DNA of 64,000 nucleotides. Source: Heterohyrax brucei (taxonomy: Eukaryota; Chordata; Mammalia; Hyracoidea; Procaviidae). The translations under genes were made by a program, and so were the position numbers. Location: contig CM053146.1 of the NCBI GenBank assembly GCA_028571685.1, positions 114,179,431 to 114,243,430 of the forward strand, given 5' to 3'. Positions 11,432-22,236 of the stretch are shown piece by piece. The notes under the pieces are model-generated. The model did no database searches. It saw nothing but the letters and a program-made list of their open reading frames with translations, and was not told the origin of the DNA. How positions within the stretch are numbered: the stretch's first letter is position 1; every line of letters begins with the position of its first letter.

Positions 11432-11583
11432 AGACACACTGCCGTCAAGTTGATTCTGACTCACAGTGACACTATGGGACAGAGTAGAACTGCCCCCATA
11501 AAGTTTCCAAGGAGTACCTGGCAGATTTCAGACCGTTTTGGTTTTAGCTGTAGCACTTACCCACTATGCCACCAGGGTATCTC
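11432..11583 (-). repeat. AfroSINE, antisense
   Basis: 'cactgccgtcaagttgattc', 'gacagagtagaactgccccc', 'gtttccaaggagtacctgg' and 'gccaccagggtat'. A 12-base C run at 11,412-11,423 precedes its tail. Confidence 0.92.
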
Positions 11584-11627
11584 TGGACAGATAAAATACA
11601 ATATAAGGCTAACTGTACTGTATAGTG

Positions 11628-11795
11628 GAAGTCCTGGTGGTACAGTGGTTAACTGCTATGGCTGTTAACCAGAAGGATGACAGTTCAGATCTACCAGGTG
11701 CTCCCTAGAAACTCTATCGAGCAGTTTTACTGTGTCTGTAGGGTTGCTGTCAGTTGGAATTGACTCAATGGCAGTGTATTTGGTTTTTTGATTTA
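11628..11795 (+). repeat. AfroSINE
   Basis: 'gaagtcctggtggtacagtg', 'ctgttaaccagaaggatgac', 'tagggttgctgtcagttgga' and 'tgtatttggttttttgattt'. Full-length. Confidence 0.93.
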
Positions 11796-12149
11796 TACTG
11801 TATAGTTAGTCTTATATTGCATGTTATCTGTCCAGAGATGTTCCCAGACCACCTGAAGGAACCTGTGTACTACTGCCAGTATTGGTGGCTTGCTATGGCC
11901 AAAATTCTCCTTTCTGAAACTCTATCTGAAACTGAAGGGGAGAGAAGGAATAAGCAAGGAATAGTGTAATTGGAGGAAGTGCTTTAGTTGTTTTAAATGC
12001 CTTCTCCCATGATGAAAACTGTTTATTGATATTTTCAGAAAATTACTTGTATGGCACAGTTTTAATTGCTTACAAGTATGACTGAAATGTGTTTTACTGT
12101 ATCTTAGAGAAGAGGGCACTCTAGTGTTGGTCCTGTTGTTGCTAGTTTC

Positions 12150-12355
12150 CATGTTGTTGTTAAGTTGCCATTTTACTGATTCTAACTTATGGTGACACAG
12201 TATGTGCAGGATTGAACATCTCCATAGGGATTTTAAGGCTGTGACCTTTCAGAAGCAGATTGCCAGGCTTGTCTACTCAGGTGCTTGCAGGTGGATATAA
12301 ACTGTTAACCTTCTGGCTAGTAGTTGAGTGCTTAGCTACCCAGGAACTCCATGGA
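12150..12355 (-). repeat. AfroSINE long form with RTE-type tail, antisense
   Basis: Begins 'gttgttgttaagttgcc', the complement of a CAACA-type tail rather than the GGTTTGG type. Internal block 'cagaagcagattgccaggc' marks the long form, and it ends 'acccaggaactcc'. Confidence 0.8.
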
Positions 12356-12407
12356 ATTCCTGTAGTGCTATGTTAATATGTCAGCCTGTTAATACCTCAG
12401 CCCTGGT

Positions 12408-12478
12408 GCACACCTTTCCTGACTTTAAACCATGCAGTGTCTCCTTATTCTGTTCATATGACTGCCTCGAGATCTGGT
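12408..12478 (-). mobile_element. RTE LINE fragment (RT region), antisense
   Basis: 'cctgactttaaaccatgcag' and 'gactgcctcgagatctgg' match 24,573-24,640 in the long RTE copy. A stray internal piece with no ends. Confidence 0.75.
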
Positions 12479-12479
12479 C

Positions 12480-13450
12480 CCAATTATTCAGTTTATAATC
12501 CCCCTCAATTAATTTTGCTTCTGCTCAGCATGTGTTAGGAATGGAGAAGTAGAATAAAACTCATTATTAATCTATAATATTGATTCATTCTGAAATTTTT
12601 TATAAAAGCAGCATACTTCACTGTCTTGTTTTGTTCTGAAATACGAGAAAAACGTTCCTAGAAACCTTTTGCCTAGTTTTTCTTAAATAACTTTCCATAG
12701 TTTGCCTCCATAACGTCAAAATGAGTCTGTCTTTTAATTAATTAGGGCAAAGAAGAGAGGAAACCATTTAGCATTCACTCCAGATTAGCCATTATTTAAT
12801 TTATTTTGATAGATACAACTTATTTTTATAAAGAATGACCAGAAAGATCACAATGATCTTGTGCTGTTAAAATGTGTATGAGGTTCACCTAGCTGGCTGT
12901 CAAATACTGTTATGTTTGAATGTATCAAGTTGTACAATTATTGTTTTACTCTTAATTCATTTACTGCTATTTATCAGGGAAAACTGGTTATTTCAACTCT
13001 ACTATAGGTCTTAGGAGTTCTCTATTTAAATGAGAAGAGATTTGGAAGGGAGAAGTCATAATTTCCACCATACAGTGGTAAAAGCTAGTGACTGATAAGC
13101 ATTGTAGGACAACACTGATCCCTTCTTCCTCTGTTATGTGCAAAAAGTTGAGACGCACCTATTGCTAACTCCTTAAAATTCATATTTCATATTAAACTGT
13201 TCATGTAAGTCCTGTTCCACTTGGCGAGGGAACTATTGGGTGCCAGGAAAATTTTGAATACTGTGGAAATTCCTGAACAAGAATGCTTCAGATTGGGTCC
13301 AGGGTTCTAATTTTCTAGTAAACAAGATGGGACACCGAGAACATGTCTCTCATGTTCCTGTCTTCCTTGTACTAATATGATACTCGCTGACTTGTAAGAC
13401 CTGACGCAGTGTTTCTGCCAGTCAAAATGATATACATCTTTCAAAGGTCA
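12480..13450. other. No recognisable feature
   Basis: Apparently single-copy, AT-rich. I see no repeat family or convincing exon. Confidence 0.4.
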
Positions 13451-13454
13451 TTCA

Positions 13455-13610
13455 GGTGATAGACCTCTTCCACAAAGCTCACCATCATTCTGTTGAATCC
13501 AAACTGTTGTCTCTTCTCTAAACTTCAGCTGAACTTGTGTTGTTCCTGTGTGGTATTCCCTGCCAAGTCTATGTAGCTTATAAATGTACAAATGTGTACA
13601 TATATCTCAC
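13455..13610 (+). repeat. L2 LINE 3' end, ancient
   Basis: 'gacctcttccacaaagctca' and following 'ctcttctctaaacttcagctg' resemble the L2 3' block of the kind 'cctccaggaagccttccctg..ctctgaactcc'. Very diverged. Confidence 0.5.
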
Positions 13611-13774
13611 TTAATCAGAAGCTCTTTGTTGAGATGAAAGTGGCTCACATTTTGAAGTGCTTTGCCTATTGTTGTATGTTATGTTGTTAGATTAAACGTG
13701 TTACACAGTGTGTTTTTTTCTTAAGTCTGCGCAACAAAGTGACACTACCACAAAGTGACCAAACAATCAAACGC

Positions 13775-13927
13775 ACAGCCCTGGAGTTGATTCTGATTTA
13801 TAGCAACCCTGCAGGACGGAGGAGAACTGCCCCATATCGTTTCCAAGGAGCACCTGATGGATTCAAACTGCCAGCCTTGTGGTTAGCAGCTATAGCACTT
13901 AAGCACTACACTACTAGGGCTTCCACC
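13775..13927 (-). repeat. AfroSINE, antisense
   Basis: 'ctggagttgattctgattta', 'atcgtttccaaggagcacct', 'ggttagcagctatagcactt' and 'ctactagggcttcc'. Confidence 0.92.
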
Positions 13928-13934
13928 ACAAAGT

Positions 13935-14450
13935 AAGTGACTTTAAAAAACAGAAATTTATTTTCTCACAGTCATGGAGGCGGAAGGGCCAGATTAACCA
14001 GTAAGCATGGTGGTACACATTGGTTCACACTGAGCAGGGTGTGAGCATGTGCTTATGTTTAGAGTATACTGTAGTAAACAATTTCACATTGGTTTTACCA
14101 CATCAGAGCTGTAATGAAAAACAGGTAAAATTTTTTTCATTACTGATGAGTAAGTGTACACAAGGAAGCCCATCTGCACCCTGATACTCTTGCCCTGAGG
14201 CTGAAAGTTCCAATACTGACCGTGTTGCTTTCTCTGAGGACTCTGAGAGAGAACCTAGTCCATGCCTCTCTCCTAGCTCTTGGTGGCCCCTGGTGTTCTT
14301 TGGCTTGCAGCTGCACCTGTTTCTGTCTTTCTTGTCTCTGTGTCTCTTTTGTGAAAGAACCAGTCATATAGGATTGAGAAACACCACCATACACTAGTAT
14401 GAATTCAAGGGCAACGTTTATTTTCAAACACATAGATCACCTCATTTAAT
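13935..14450 (-). mobile_element. MaLR-type LTR, antisense
   Basis: 'cagaaatttattttctcaca' and 'gtcatggaggcggaagg' are antisense MaLR blocks. Later 'ttctttggcttgcagctgca', 'tctctgtgtctcttttgtga' and 'accagtcatataggattgag' keep the same order. The inner part (13,990-14,160) is less conserved. Solo LTR; no internal viral genes. Confidence 0.55.
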
Positions 14451-14544
14451 CATTATAGGATTAGATTAGAATGTACTTTAATATTATTACAAATATTTAT
14501 TAATTTGTCCTTTTATGTATTTATGATATATAATTATTTCCACA

Positions 14545-14745
14545 AACTCATTACCATCAAGTTGATTTCGACTCACAATGACTCTGTAGGACAGAGTAGA
14601 ACTACCCCATGTGGTTCTTCAGGCTTCAGTCATTGTGGAAGCAGACGGCCGCATCTTTCTCACACAGAGCAGCTATGGGTTTGAACCACAGACCGTTCAG
14701 TTAGCAGTTAAGTACTTAGCTACTGTGCCACCAGGGCTCCTTTAT
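14545..14745 (-). repeat. AfroSINE long form, antisense
   Basis: 'accatcaagttgatttcgac', 'gacagagtagaactacccc', the long-form block 'ggaagcagacggccgcatct' and 'gtgccaccagggctcc'. Confidence 0.92.
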
Positions 14746-14828
14746 ATCCTGTTACTTACAATATAACATATTATTTATAATCAGGGCTTCAAACTGATGT
14801 GGAATGATTCAGCAGCTGCTGACGTAAT

Positions 14829-15174
14829 TGAGGGCAGTGTACTCATTGCATAGCAACCAAATCTGTTGCCATGGGATTTTGACCCAAGTGGGAAACAAAC
14901 AGCAGTGCCCTACTCAAATATGCTAGCCAACCATACTGCTTTGAATGGTGTTACTCCCCACAGTCCTGCCAGTAATCCAGTCTCTCATTTGAGACTCCTG
15001 AAACTTTGGGGTTTATATGGAAAGTTGTATTATTCACAAGAATGGATAGGGCACAGTTCAAAGCAGTAGCGTTGGCTACCAACGTTGAGTGGGTCACCAC
15101 TATTTGTTTCTTACTCAGATCAAAATCCCACTGGCTGCAGATTTGGTTGCTCTGTAACACTTACTCTGCGCTCA
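14829..15174. mobile_element. Palindromic non-autonomous DNA element
   Basis: Arms at about 14,848-14,945 and 15,057-15,155 are imperfect inverted copies, and the match continues outward to 'tgagggcag' (14,829) against 'ctgcgctca' (15,166-15,174). By eye the arms agree at roughly three of four bases. A related half-copy at about 50,234-50,430 shows this is a dispersed family. The shape fits a foldback-like element descended from a DNA transposon. No transposase is encoded, and I did not find a convincing target duplication. Confidence 0.65.
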
Positions 15175-15249
15175 TTTACTATGGCAATTTCTGGACTGGC
15201 TAGAACCGGTTTCAAGCCTTGTTTATAATAATCCTGTATTAAAATAAAA

Positions 15250-15410
15250 ATCCAAAAGTTATTGACACTGAGTCAATTCCAACTCATAGCAACTCCATAG
15301 GGTAGAGTAGAACTGCCTCATAGGGTTTCCAGGGAGTGGCTAGTGGATTAGAACTGCTAACGTTTTGGTTTGCAGCCAGGCTCTTAACTGCTTTACCACC
15401 AGGGCTCCAC
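15250..15410 (-). repeat. AfroSINE, antisense
   Basis: 'cactgagtcaattccaactc', 'gtttccagggagtggctag' and 'taccaccagggctcc'. Full-length, short form. Confidence 0.93.
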
Positions 15411-15939
15411 ATTTTGTATATAATAATACATGGTTGTTATCCTTTTATGATTGACAAAATTGTCATTGTGTAATCTGTCCAAGTGTAGGCCAATTTATAA
15501 ATTTAGACCTTTCAGTTCTTTAAACTTAAATGTTATTCTAGGCTTCATTCTTAGGTTACCAATATGTGTTTGAATTTAGTGTTGAACTCTTTTAGTGTAT
15601 AATGAACTAGCAGATAGTCTGCAGTTTAAGACTAAAATGTGCATACATTCTGTTTAAACAAAGCAGATATAGATATCTCTAGGTATGTTTGATATTTTTT
15701 CCATTATAGGGTTCTTTCATTTCTTAGTCCTTTCTCAGAGATGGTAGACTAAAATTTCACCTTGAATTCTGAATTACTAGACTACAAGTAAGTGAGGTTT
15801 TCTCATTTTATTAATAGTTTGTGGCTAAAAATCGTGGTAGTAGTTGTTATTTGGAAATGGTTCACAGGAAATTTCAAAGACAGCACAGAAAGACTCCATA
15901 TACCATTCATCCAGCCATTCTTTCCTTTCTTTTGCTTTT
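15411..15939. other. No recognisable feature
   Basis: AT-rich, apparently single-copy; no repeat or exon recognised. Confidence 0.4.
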
Positions 15940-16520
15940 TCAAAATTAGGTATTGTGCTTTAATAAAGTTTATGATCCAAGTCAAGTTGCCATACAAAAA
16001 CTTGCACACACACTGCTATGTAACTCTAGCTATGCTCCCTACCCTGTGACAGTATACTCCACTTTTCCACCCTGTATTTCCTGTGTCTGTTCAACCAGCT
16101 CTTGTCTCCCTCCGCTCTGTTATCTTGCTTCTGGACAGGCGCTGCCTGGTTAACCTCATATATCCTTAAGCCGAGAAGCACACTTTCTGCCAGTACATTT
16201 TATGTGTGTCGCATAGTCTAGTCCAAGCTTTTTGTGAAGAGTTGTCTTCAGGAATAGTTTCGGCTCTGCGATAATGGAGGATCAGGGGGCCGTGTCTACC
16301 AGAGACCCCGCAGTCTGTTAAACTGTCATTCCTGGTCTTTTTCATAGAGTTCGAGTTCTGCACACCCATTTTTCTCTTGTTGTGTCAGAGACTCTATGTT
16401 GTATTCCCTGTCAGGGCAGTCATCGGTGGTGGCAAGGTACCACCAAGTTCTTCTGGTCTCATACTGATGTAGTCTCTGGATTATAGAGGCTTTTCTGTCT
16501 CTTCTCACCCAGCCTTTCTT
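15940..16520 (-). mobile_element. Afrotherian L1 3' UTR, antisense
   Basis: Same block order as at 18,600, 32,800 and 41,080: 'ccaagtcaagttgccataca', 'cacacacactgctatgtaac', 'cctgtgacagtatactcc', 'tgtctaccagagacc', and 'accaagttcttctggtct'. Antisense orientation places the L1 3' end on the left. Confidence 0.75.
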
Positions 16521-16529
16521 ATTTGTTGA

Positions 16530-17535
16530 ATCTTAAATAGATATAACAAAACCAGAAAGTTGGCATTGATGTAAAGTGTGCGTACATTTTCTGTATTATT
16601 TTATCACATATGTAGATTTATATTACCACTGCAATCAAGATAGAGAACTGTTCTATTACCTACAAATTCTTTCTCACTATCCATCTGTGCCCTACTCCCA
16701 CCACTGACCATCATCTCTTAATCTCTTACAACCAGTATTCTGATCTCCTTGTCTGTAATTTTGTCATTTCAAGAATATTACATAAAAGTCATGACATTAC
16801 AGTAAATGAGCTTTTGTGATAGGCCTTTTCATTCTCAGACTATGACACTGAAACCTTTGCAAGTTGCTGATGATTCATTCCTTTCTATTGGCAAGCAGTA
16901 TTCCATGATACGGATGTACTACAGTTTATTTCATCATTGACTTAATAAGGGAAATTTTGTTTGTTTTTGTTTTTTTATTATTACAGATAAGCCTGCTGTG
17001 ACCAGTTGAGCATGAATTTTGTGTGAACCAGGCTTTTATTTCCTTGGAATTAATGCCTAGCATTGTGATTACTGAGCCATATGTTATATTATTTTTTATG
17101 TTAAATAGTTTTCTAGAAAAACTGCTGTATCATTTTACACTCCCACCTGCAATGGATATATGAAATCCAGTTTCTCTACATCCGCACCAGCATTTGATAT
17201 TGTCACTGTTTATATTGTAGCTGTTCTGGTAAAAGTGTGGATCCCTGGTGGTGCTGTGGTTAATTGTTCGACTGTTAACCAAAAGGTCAGCAGTTTACAT
17301 CCACCAGCCACTCCTTGGATATCTGTAGTTATATCTCATTGTGATCTTAATTTTTATTTCCCTAAAGGCTTGTGAGGTTGTACATCTTTTCCTGCACTGA
17401 TTTGCCTTCTCTGTATACTCTTCAATTAAATGTCTTTTGCCCTTTTTTGTTGTTGCTTTCTGAGAGTTCCTTCTATGTTGTAGATGTGAGTCAATGGCTT
17501 GATAATATCATTTGCAGCTTTTCTTTTCATCTTTG
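16530..17535 (-). mobile_element. Old L1M/L1ME 3' region, antisense
   Basis: Typical mammalian L1M 3' sequence in antisense: 'gcaatcaagatagagaact', 'accactgaccatcatctctt', 'attccatgatacggatgta', 'ctgtatcattttacactccc', 'tctacatccgcaccagcatt', and 'ctcattgtgatcttaatttt'. A partial AfroSINE interrupts it at 17,240-17,322. Confidence 0.8.
17240..17322 (+). repeat. AfroSINE head, 3'-truncated
   Basis: Holds the tRNA-like part only: 'atccctggtggtgctgtgg', 'ctgttaaccaaaaggtcagc', 'ccactccttgga'. The body and tail are absent and L1M sequence resumes at once. Reverse transcription starts at the 3' end, so loss of that end implies a later deletion or an aberrant template. Confidence 0.88.
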
Positions 17536-17559
17536 TTTTTGTTTAAGATGGAGATGCAT

Positions 17560-18002
17560 CCTTTTGCCAGGATAATAGTTGTGGGATTCAAAAGAAAACT
17601 AATGAATGATACCAGGGATGTGTGCTCCCTGTATCCTGAAATTGGTGGAAATTGGTAAACAGTTGTGTCAAAGCGAAGAGTGCCATCTACTGAAGCTTGA
17701 GTATCATTTCTCCAACATGGAAACTCTAAACAGGGAGGAGCAAGGAACATGCTCCTTAAGACTGCTGATGGAGAGGGGCATCCGCCATTCATAAAGAGAA
17801 GTGTCTGCTGCTGTTTAGTAGGTAAACTATCACCAGTCTCCCCCCCAGGATGTGAGACTGTTGTAAGCTTAGTGCACTGAGTCTCTTGATAGAGAATCAT
17901 CAATGAAGGTAATAAATAAAAGAGATGATATGGTACTAGCTGCTTTAAAACATTCCTTGTATGTCTCACTTTTGTTCGTTCCATGTAATTAAATCGCTCC
18001 AT
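17560..18002. other. Unexplained higher-complexity block with open frames
   Basis: This segment is richer in GC than its flanks and belongs to no repeat I know. The minus strand has the window's longest frame, 164 codons (17,508-18,002), whose central part reads HPGGETGDSLPTKQQQ..., with a Cys/Pro-rich stretch. The plus strand has a 62-codon frame at 17,606-17,794. A frame starting before 17,606 is also open across 'DTRDVCSLYPEIGG'. The minus frame runs into L1M sequence at its C-terminal end. No domain, signal peptide or membrane segment is evident. It could be a processed pseudogene, an exon of a non-coding RNA, or an old repeat. I do not assign a function. Confidence 0.35.
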
Positions 18003-18580
18003 CTAATTAAAGCAATACATTGCTATTAACTCTAGGTATATTTATAACACATGCCTCAGATGACATTTGCAATGGAGACTGATCTAACCTTTGTTTTTGA
18101 ATAGGTTGTGTTATAGACTGTAGCTTTTATTAAATAAATCTGTTGAGTACTCTTTGTATAGGTGTATTTTTTTTTTCTTTATGTACTCTAATGAAAATTC
18201 ATTCCTTTTTTTGGAAAAGAAAGTGAACATTTACTGATGTATTATTTACAGTTGTGTTATTTAACTTTCCCATACATATTTAATGTTGCAGAGATTATAA
18301 ATATGCTTAAAATAAAATAAGTTTAAATTAGTTCACTTACATATTTAGAATATGCTGTTTTGCATTACCATGGAGTATAAAAATCTTAGTTTTCTGTATA
18401 TGAGGCAAGTAGCTGATTTGGTATTTCTAACATACAGACTTGACAGTCAAAATCTGAAAAAAATAACTTTTTTTCCCGAAAGTTTTGGTTTTGGTTTTGC
18501 AGAACCACTTATAACTTGGTAAGTGAACAATTAAATGGTAGCAATCTTAAATGAATGATTTGGATAAGTTTTTTACTCAG
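18003..18580. other. No recognisable feature
   Basis: AT-rich; no named repeat or exon recognised. Confidence 0.4.
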
Positions 18581-20185
18581 TTTTTTTTTTTTTTTGGTAA
18601 AGTTTGATTTTTCCTATTGTGTTTAAAGTTAAATTTTATACTTATAGTCAGTTTTTCATACCAAAACTTACACACACTGTGTGATGTGACTGTAGCTGCA
18701 CTTGCCACAGTGTACAGCACGTTGCTCCCCTCCATTCCATATATCCCATGAATATTTAACCAGCTTCTGTCCACCCGTCATCTCCTCTCACCTGTGAACA
18801 GGAACTGCCCAACTGGTCTCCTCTATCTGCCCAAGCTGAGAAACAACACTCTTCACCAGTATCATGTAAGATCATTATCAGTTCTGGACTAACCAAGAGA
18901 TTCCAGAGACTGTGTCTTCTGAAGGCCCTCCCATCTGTCAGACCATCAACTCTGATCTTTTTACTAGAGTTTTAGTTCCACACTCTGCATTTCTCCCACA
19001 CCATCAGGGACTCTTTCATCAGTTCTCTGTAAGGGGAGGTTTTGGTAGTGGCTGGGCACCATCTAGTTCTTCTGTTTTCATGTTGATATAGTCCCTGGTA
19101 TATGTGACCCTTTCTGTCTCTTTGGATCACACTTTCCTTGTGTCTTTGATGCTGTTCTTTTTTCTTTGTTTCAAGTGAGTTTTTTCCAATTAATGCTTCT
19201 TAGATGACCACTTGTTACTTTTTAAGACCCGAGGCACCACTCAGAGAAGTGGGATGCAGAGTATTTGCTTAAAAACCTTTGTTATGCCAATTGACCTAGG
19301 TGGCCATTGAAACCATGATTCCCAGACCCCTGACACTGGTGTACTATCTCTGGAGGTGTTGGGTTTTATTTAGAATACTTCTAAGCTTTGAGTTTAGCCC
19401 ATTTGTGCTGACTTCTCCTGTGCTGTGGGTTGTCTTTCCTTTCACCTAAAGTAATTTTTGTCAGTTGCCTAATTAGTGAATATCTCTCTAGCATCAAAGA
19501 ATGTTTTCTTCTGTTTAAACCAATTCTAGAATCATTATAATAGTAGCCCCATACAATATTTGTCCTTTTGCTATTGACTAATTTGACTCAGCATGATGTT
19601 TTCCAGATTCTTCCATTTTATGAAATGTTTCCCAAATTCATCATTGTCTTTTGTCATTACATAATCCCATGTATGACTCTACCATAGTTTGTTTATATAT
19701 CCTTTCAATGATGGACACCTAGGTTGATTCCATCATTATACCATTGTCAGTAGGACTGCGGTGAACATTGGAGTGCATGTATCTATTTGTGTGGCAGCTG
19801 TTATTTCTCTAGAGTAAATTTCAAAAACTGGATTGCTGGATCATATGGTATTCCTAATTCTAGCTTTTTACGGAAACATCAAATCAATTTCCAAAATGGT
19901 TGTACCATTTTCCAATCCCATCTACAGTGTTAAGTGTTTCAGTCTCGTCAAAATTTATTGTTTTGTGGTTTTTGGATTGATGACATGAGGTGATACCTCA
20001 TTGTAGTTTTAATTTGAATTTTTCTGATGGCTAATGATCATGACTGTTTCATCATGTAACTGTTAGCTGCCTGAATGCCTTCTTTTGTGAAGTATTCATA
20101 TCATTTAACCATTTTCTAATTGTATTATTTGTCTTTTTATTGCTGAGATTTTGTAGTATCATGTAGATTATAGAGATACAATATT
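18581..20185 (-). mobile_element. Older L1, 3' UTR to ORF2 C-terminus, antisense
   Basis: A T-run at 18,581-18,595 (poly-A complement) is followed by the L1 3' UTR blocks also seen at 32,800 and 41,080. From about 19,500 it matches the antisense ORF2 C-terminal region of the better copies at 20,800-21,430 ('ttgattccatcattatacca', 'ggttgtaccattttccaatc'). Stops and indels abound. Near 20,185 the sequence jumps to the L1 5' UTR, so the middle of the element is missing. Confidence 0.8.
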
Positions 20186-20487
20186 GCCATCTGTTACGTA
20201 CTGACATCTGTGTTTCCCTACCTTCATTGTTTTAGGTTTGATTTATTTTTGTGATTTCCTTATCTCTGGGTTAATACCTGGTGGCTCTGTCCAACATTTT
20301 AGCCTTTAGGCATTATCTGATGGTATTGATTTTCAAATCAGAGAACTTGCTTTAGTATTCTTTATAATTCTGATTTAGTTTTTGCAAATCCTCTAAACTG
20401 CTGTTTATCTGGAAGTATCCTAATTTTGCTGTCGTATTTGAGAGACAGTTTTGCAGGATACGTAATTCTTGGCTGACAGTTATTTTC
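20186..20487 (-). mobile_element. Older L1 5' UTR, antisense, left part
   Basis: Aligns with 36,480-36,560 and related L1M 5' UTR sequence ('tgacatctgtgtttcccta', 'ttgatttatttttgtgattt'). It ends at the target site of the younger L1 and continues at 23,201. Confidence 0.7.
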
Positions 20488-20498
20488 CTTCAAATCTT
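20488..20498. repeat. Target-site duplication, left copy
   Basis: CTTCAAATCTT, repeated exactly at 23,190-23,200 on the other side of the younger L1. Confidence 0.85.
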
Positions 20499-22236
20499 AT
20501 TTATTTATTTATTTTATTAAATGAAAAAATGAAAGTGTATGTACTCTGTGCTTACAATATTGGGTTAAGAGAGGAGGAGTACACAAGTTGTGTCGAAGTC
20601 TCATTAATATTGATCTTCTTACTAATGTGAATTGTCACCAATGTAACCTTACCAAATTTCTAACAATTAACTAATCTAAATCCTTGCCTTCCCGCCCTCC
20701 CAGCTTCCCCGCCCTTGTAGCCGTCAAAGAGTCTTTTCTGTTATGTATGAGTATGCTTTAAGTTTTTATTGCAGGGGTCTCATATAATAATTGTCCTTCT
20801 GTCATTGGCTAGTTTCACTCAACATAATGTCCTCCAGTTAAGACCAAACTGAGAGATGTTTCCTGCTATCCTCGTTGTTCTTTATCAGTGTATAGTACTC
20901 CATGGAGTACATACACCAAAGTTTATGTATCCACTCTTCTGTTGTTGGGCATCTGGGTTGATTCCATCTTTGTGCTGTCATGGACTTGCTGCAATGAATA
21001 TTCGTGTGCATGTAGCAGTCGGTGTGAATGGCCTTGATTTTGTAGGATATATTCCTAGCAGAGGAATAACTGGGTCAAATGGTATATCTATATTCATTAT
21101 TTTAAGGTAACGCCAGATTGATTTCCAAGGAGGTTGCACCATTCTGCAATCCCACCAACAGTGAAGGAGAGTTCCAATCTCTCCACAGCCTCTCCAACAC
21201 TTATTGTTTTGTGTTTTTTGGATCATGGCCAATCTCATTGGGGTGAGGTAGTATCTCATTGTCGTTTTGATTTGAATTTCTTTAATAGTTAATGATCGTG
21301 AACATGTCTGTATGTGTTTTTTGGCTGCCTGGATCTCCTCTTTAGAGAAGTGTCTGTCCATCTCCTTTGCCCATCATTTAATTGGATGATTTGTCTCTTT
21401 CTTATTGATATTTTGTAGAACGTTGTAGATTATGGAGATCAGGCATTGGTCTGACACAGAGTTGCCAAATATTTTTTCCCATTCTGTAGGTGGTCTTTTA
21501 ATACTTTTGAGGAAGTCTTTGGATGAGCAGAGTGTTTGATTCTTATTAATTCCCATTTATCTATTTTCTCTTCTGATGAATGTGTTTTGTTTGTCAGATT
21601 TTGAAGTCTGTCTATATTGCCTATTAAAACATCCATTGTTGACCATATTTTATCTTGGATAAGCTTTATCATTTTAGCTTTTATATTCAGGTCTTTTATC
21701 CAGTTTGGGTTCATTTTTGTATACGGTGTGAGATACGAGTCTTGTTTCAATTTTTTGCATATGAATATCCAATTATGCCAGCACCATTTGTTAAAGAGAC
21801 TGTTCTTACCCCACTTCAAAATCTTAGGACCTTTGTCAAATATCAGCTGTTCATAAGAGGATGGTGGCATCTCTGGGGTCTCTACTTTGTTCCATTGTTC
21901 TATATGTCTCTTTTTTGTACCAATACCAGACTGTTTTGACTACTGTGGCAGTGTAATAGGTTTTAAAGTCAGGTAGTGTGAGGCCTCCCGGCATGTTCTG
22001 TTTCAGTAGTGTTTTACTTATTTGAGGTTTCTTCCCTTTCCAAATAAAGTTTATAATTTGTTTCTCCATCTCATTAAAAAATGTCGTTGGAATTTGTATT
22101 GGGATTGCATTATATAAGTAGAGTTCTCTGGGCAAAATAGACATTTTCACAATATGGAGCCTTCCTATCCATGAGCAGGGCAGATTATTCCACACTAGCC
22201 TCATTAGTATGGGAGTTAATTCTTTTCTAAAAGTAA
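20499..22236 (-). mobile_element. Younger L1, ORF2 C-terminal half and 3' end, antisense
   Basis: The 3' end lies at the left with an AATAAATAAATAAAT-like tail complement at 20,499-20,516. ORF2 C-terminus reads through two minus frames: 20,978-21,361 (MDRHFSKEEIQAAKKH, then CWRGCGEIGTLLHCWWDC and FDPVIPLLGIYPTKSR) and 21,439-21,870, continuing at 21,851-22,303 ([37 protein letters not shown]). Frameshifts and stops make it non-functional. The last ~45-60 bases before 22,237 are not assignable. Its 3' UTR begins where about 780 bases of the sister copy's 3' UTR (28,329-29,103) are absent. Confidence 0.92.

Noticed and set aside
11384-11668. 94-codon coding frame
   Set aside because: Runs through an antisense AfroSINE and into another SINE.
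17508-18002. 164-codon minus-strand frame as a real gene
   Set aside because: No domain, no initiation or splice context, its C-terminal end reads into L1M sequence, and the opposite strand is also open. Kept as an unexplained block only.
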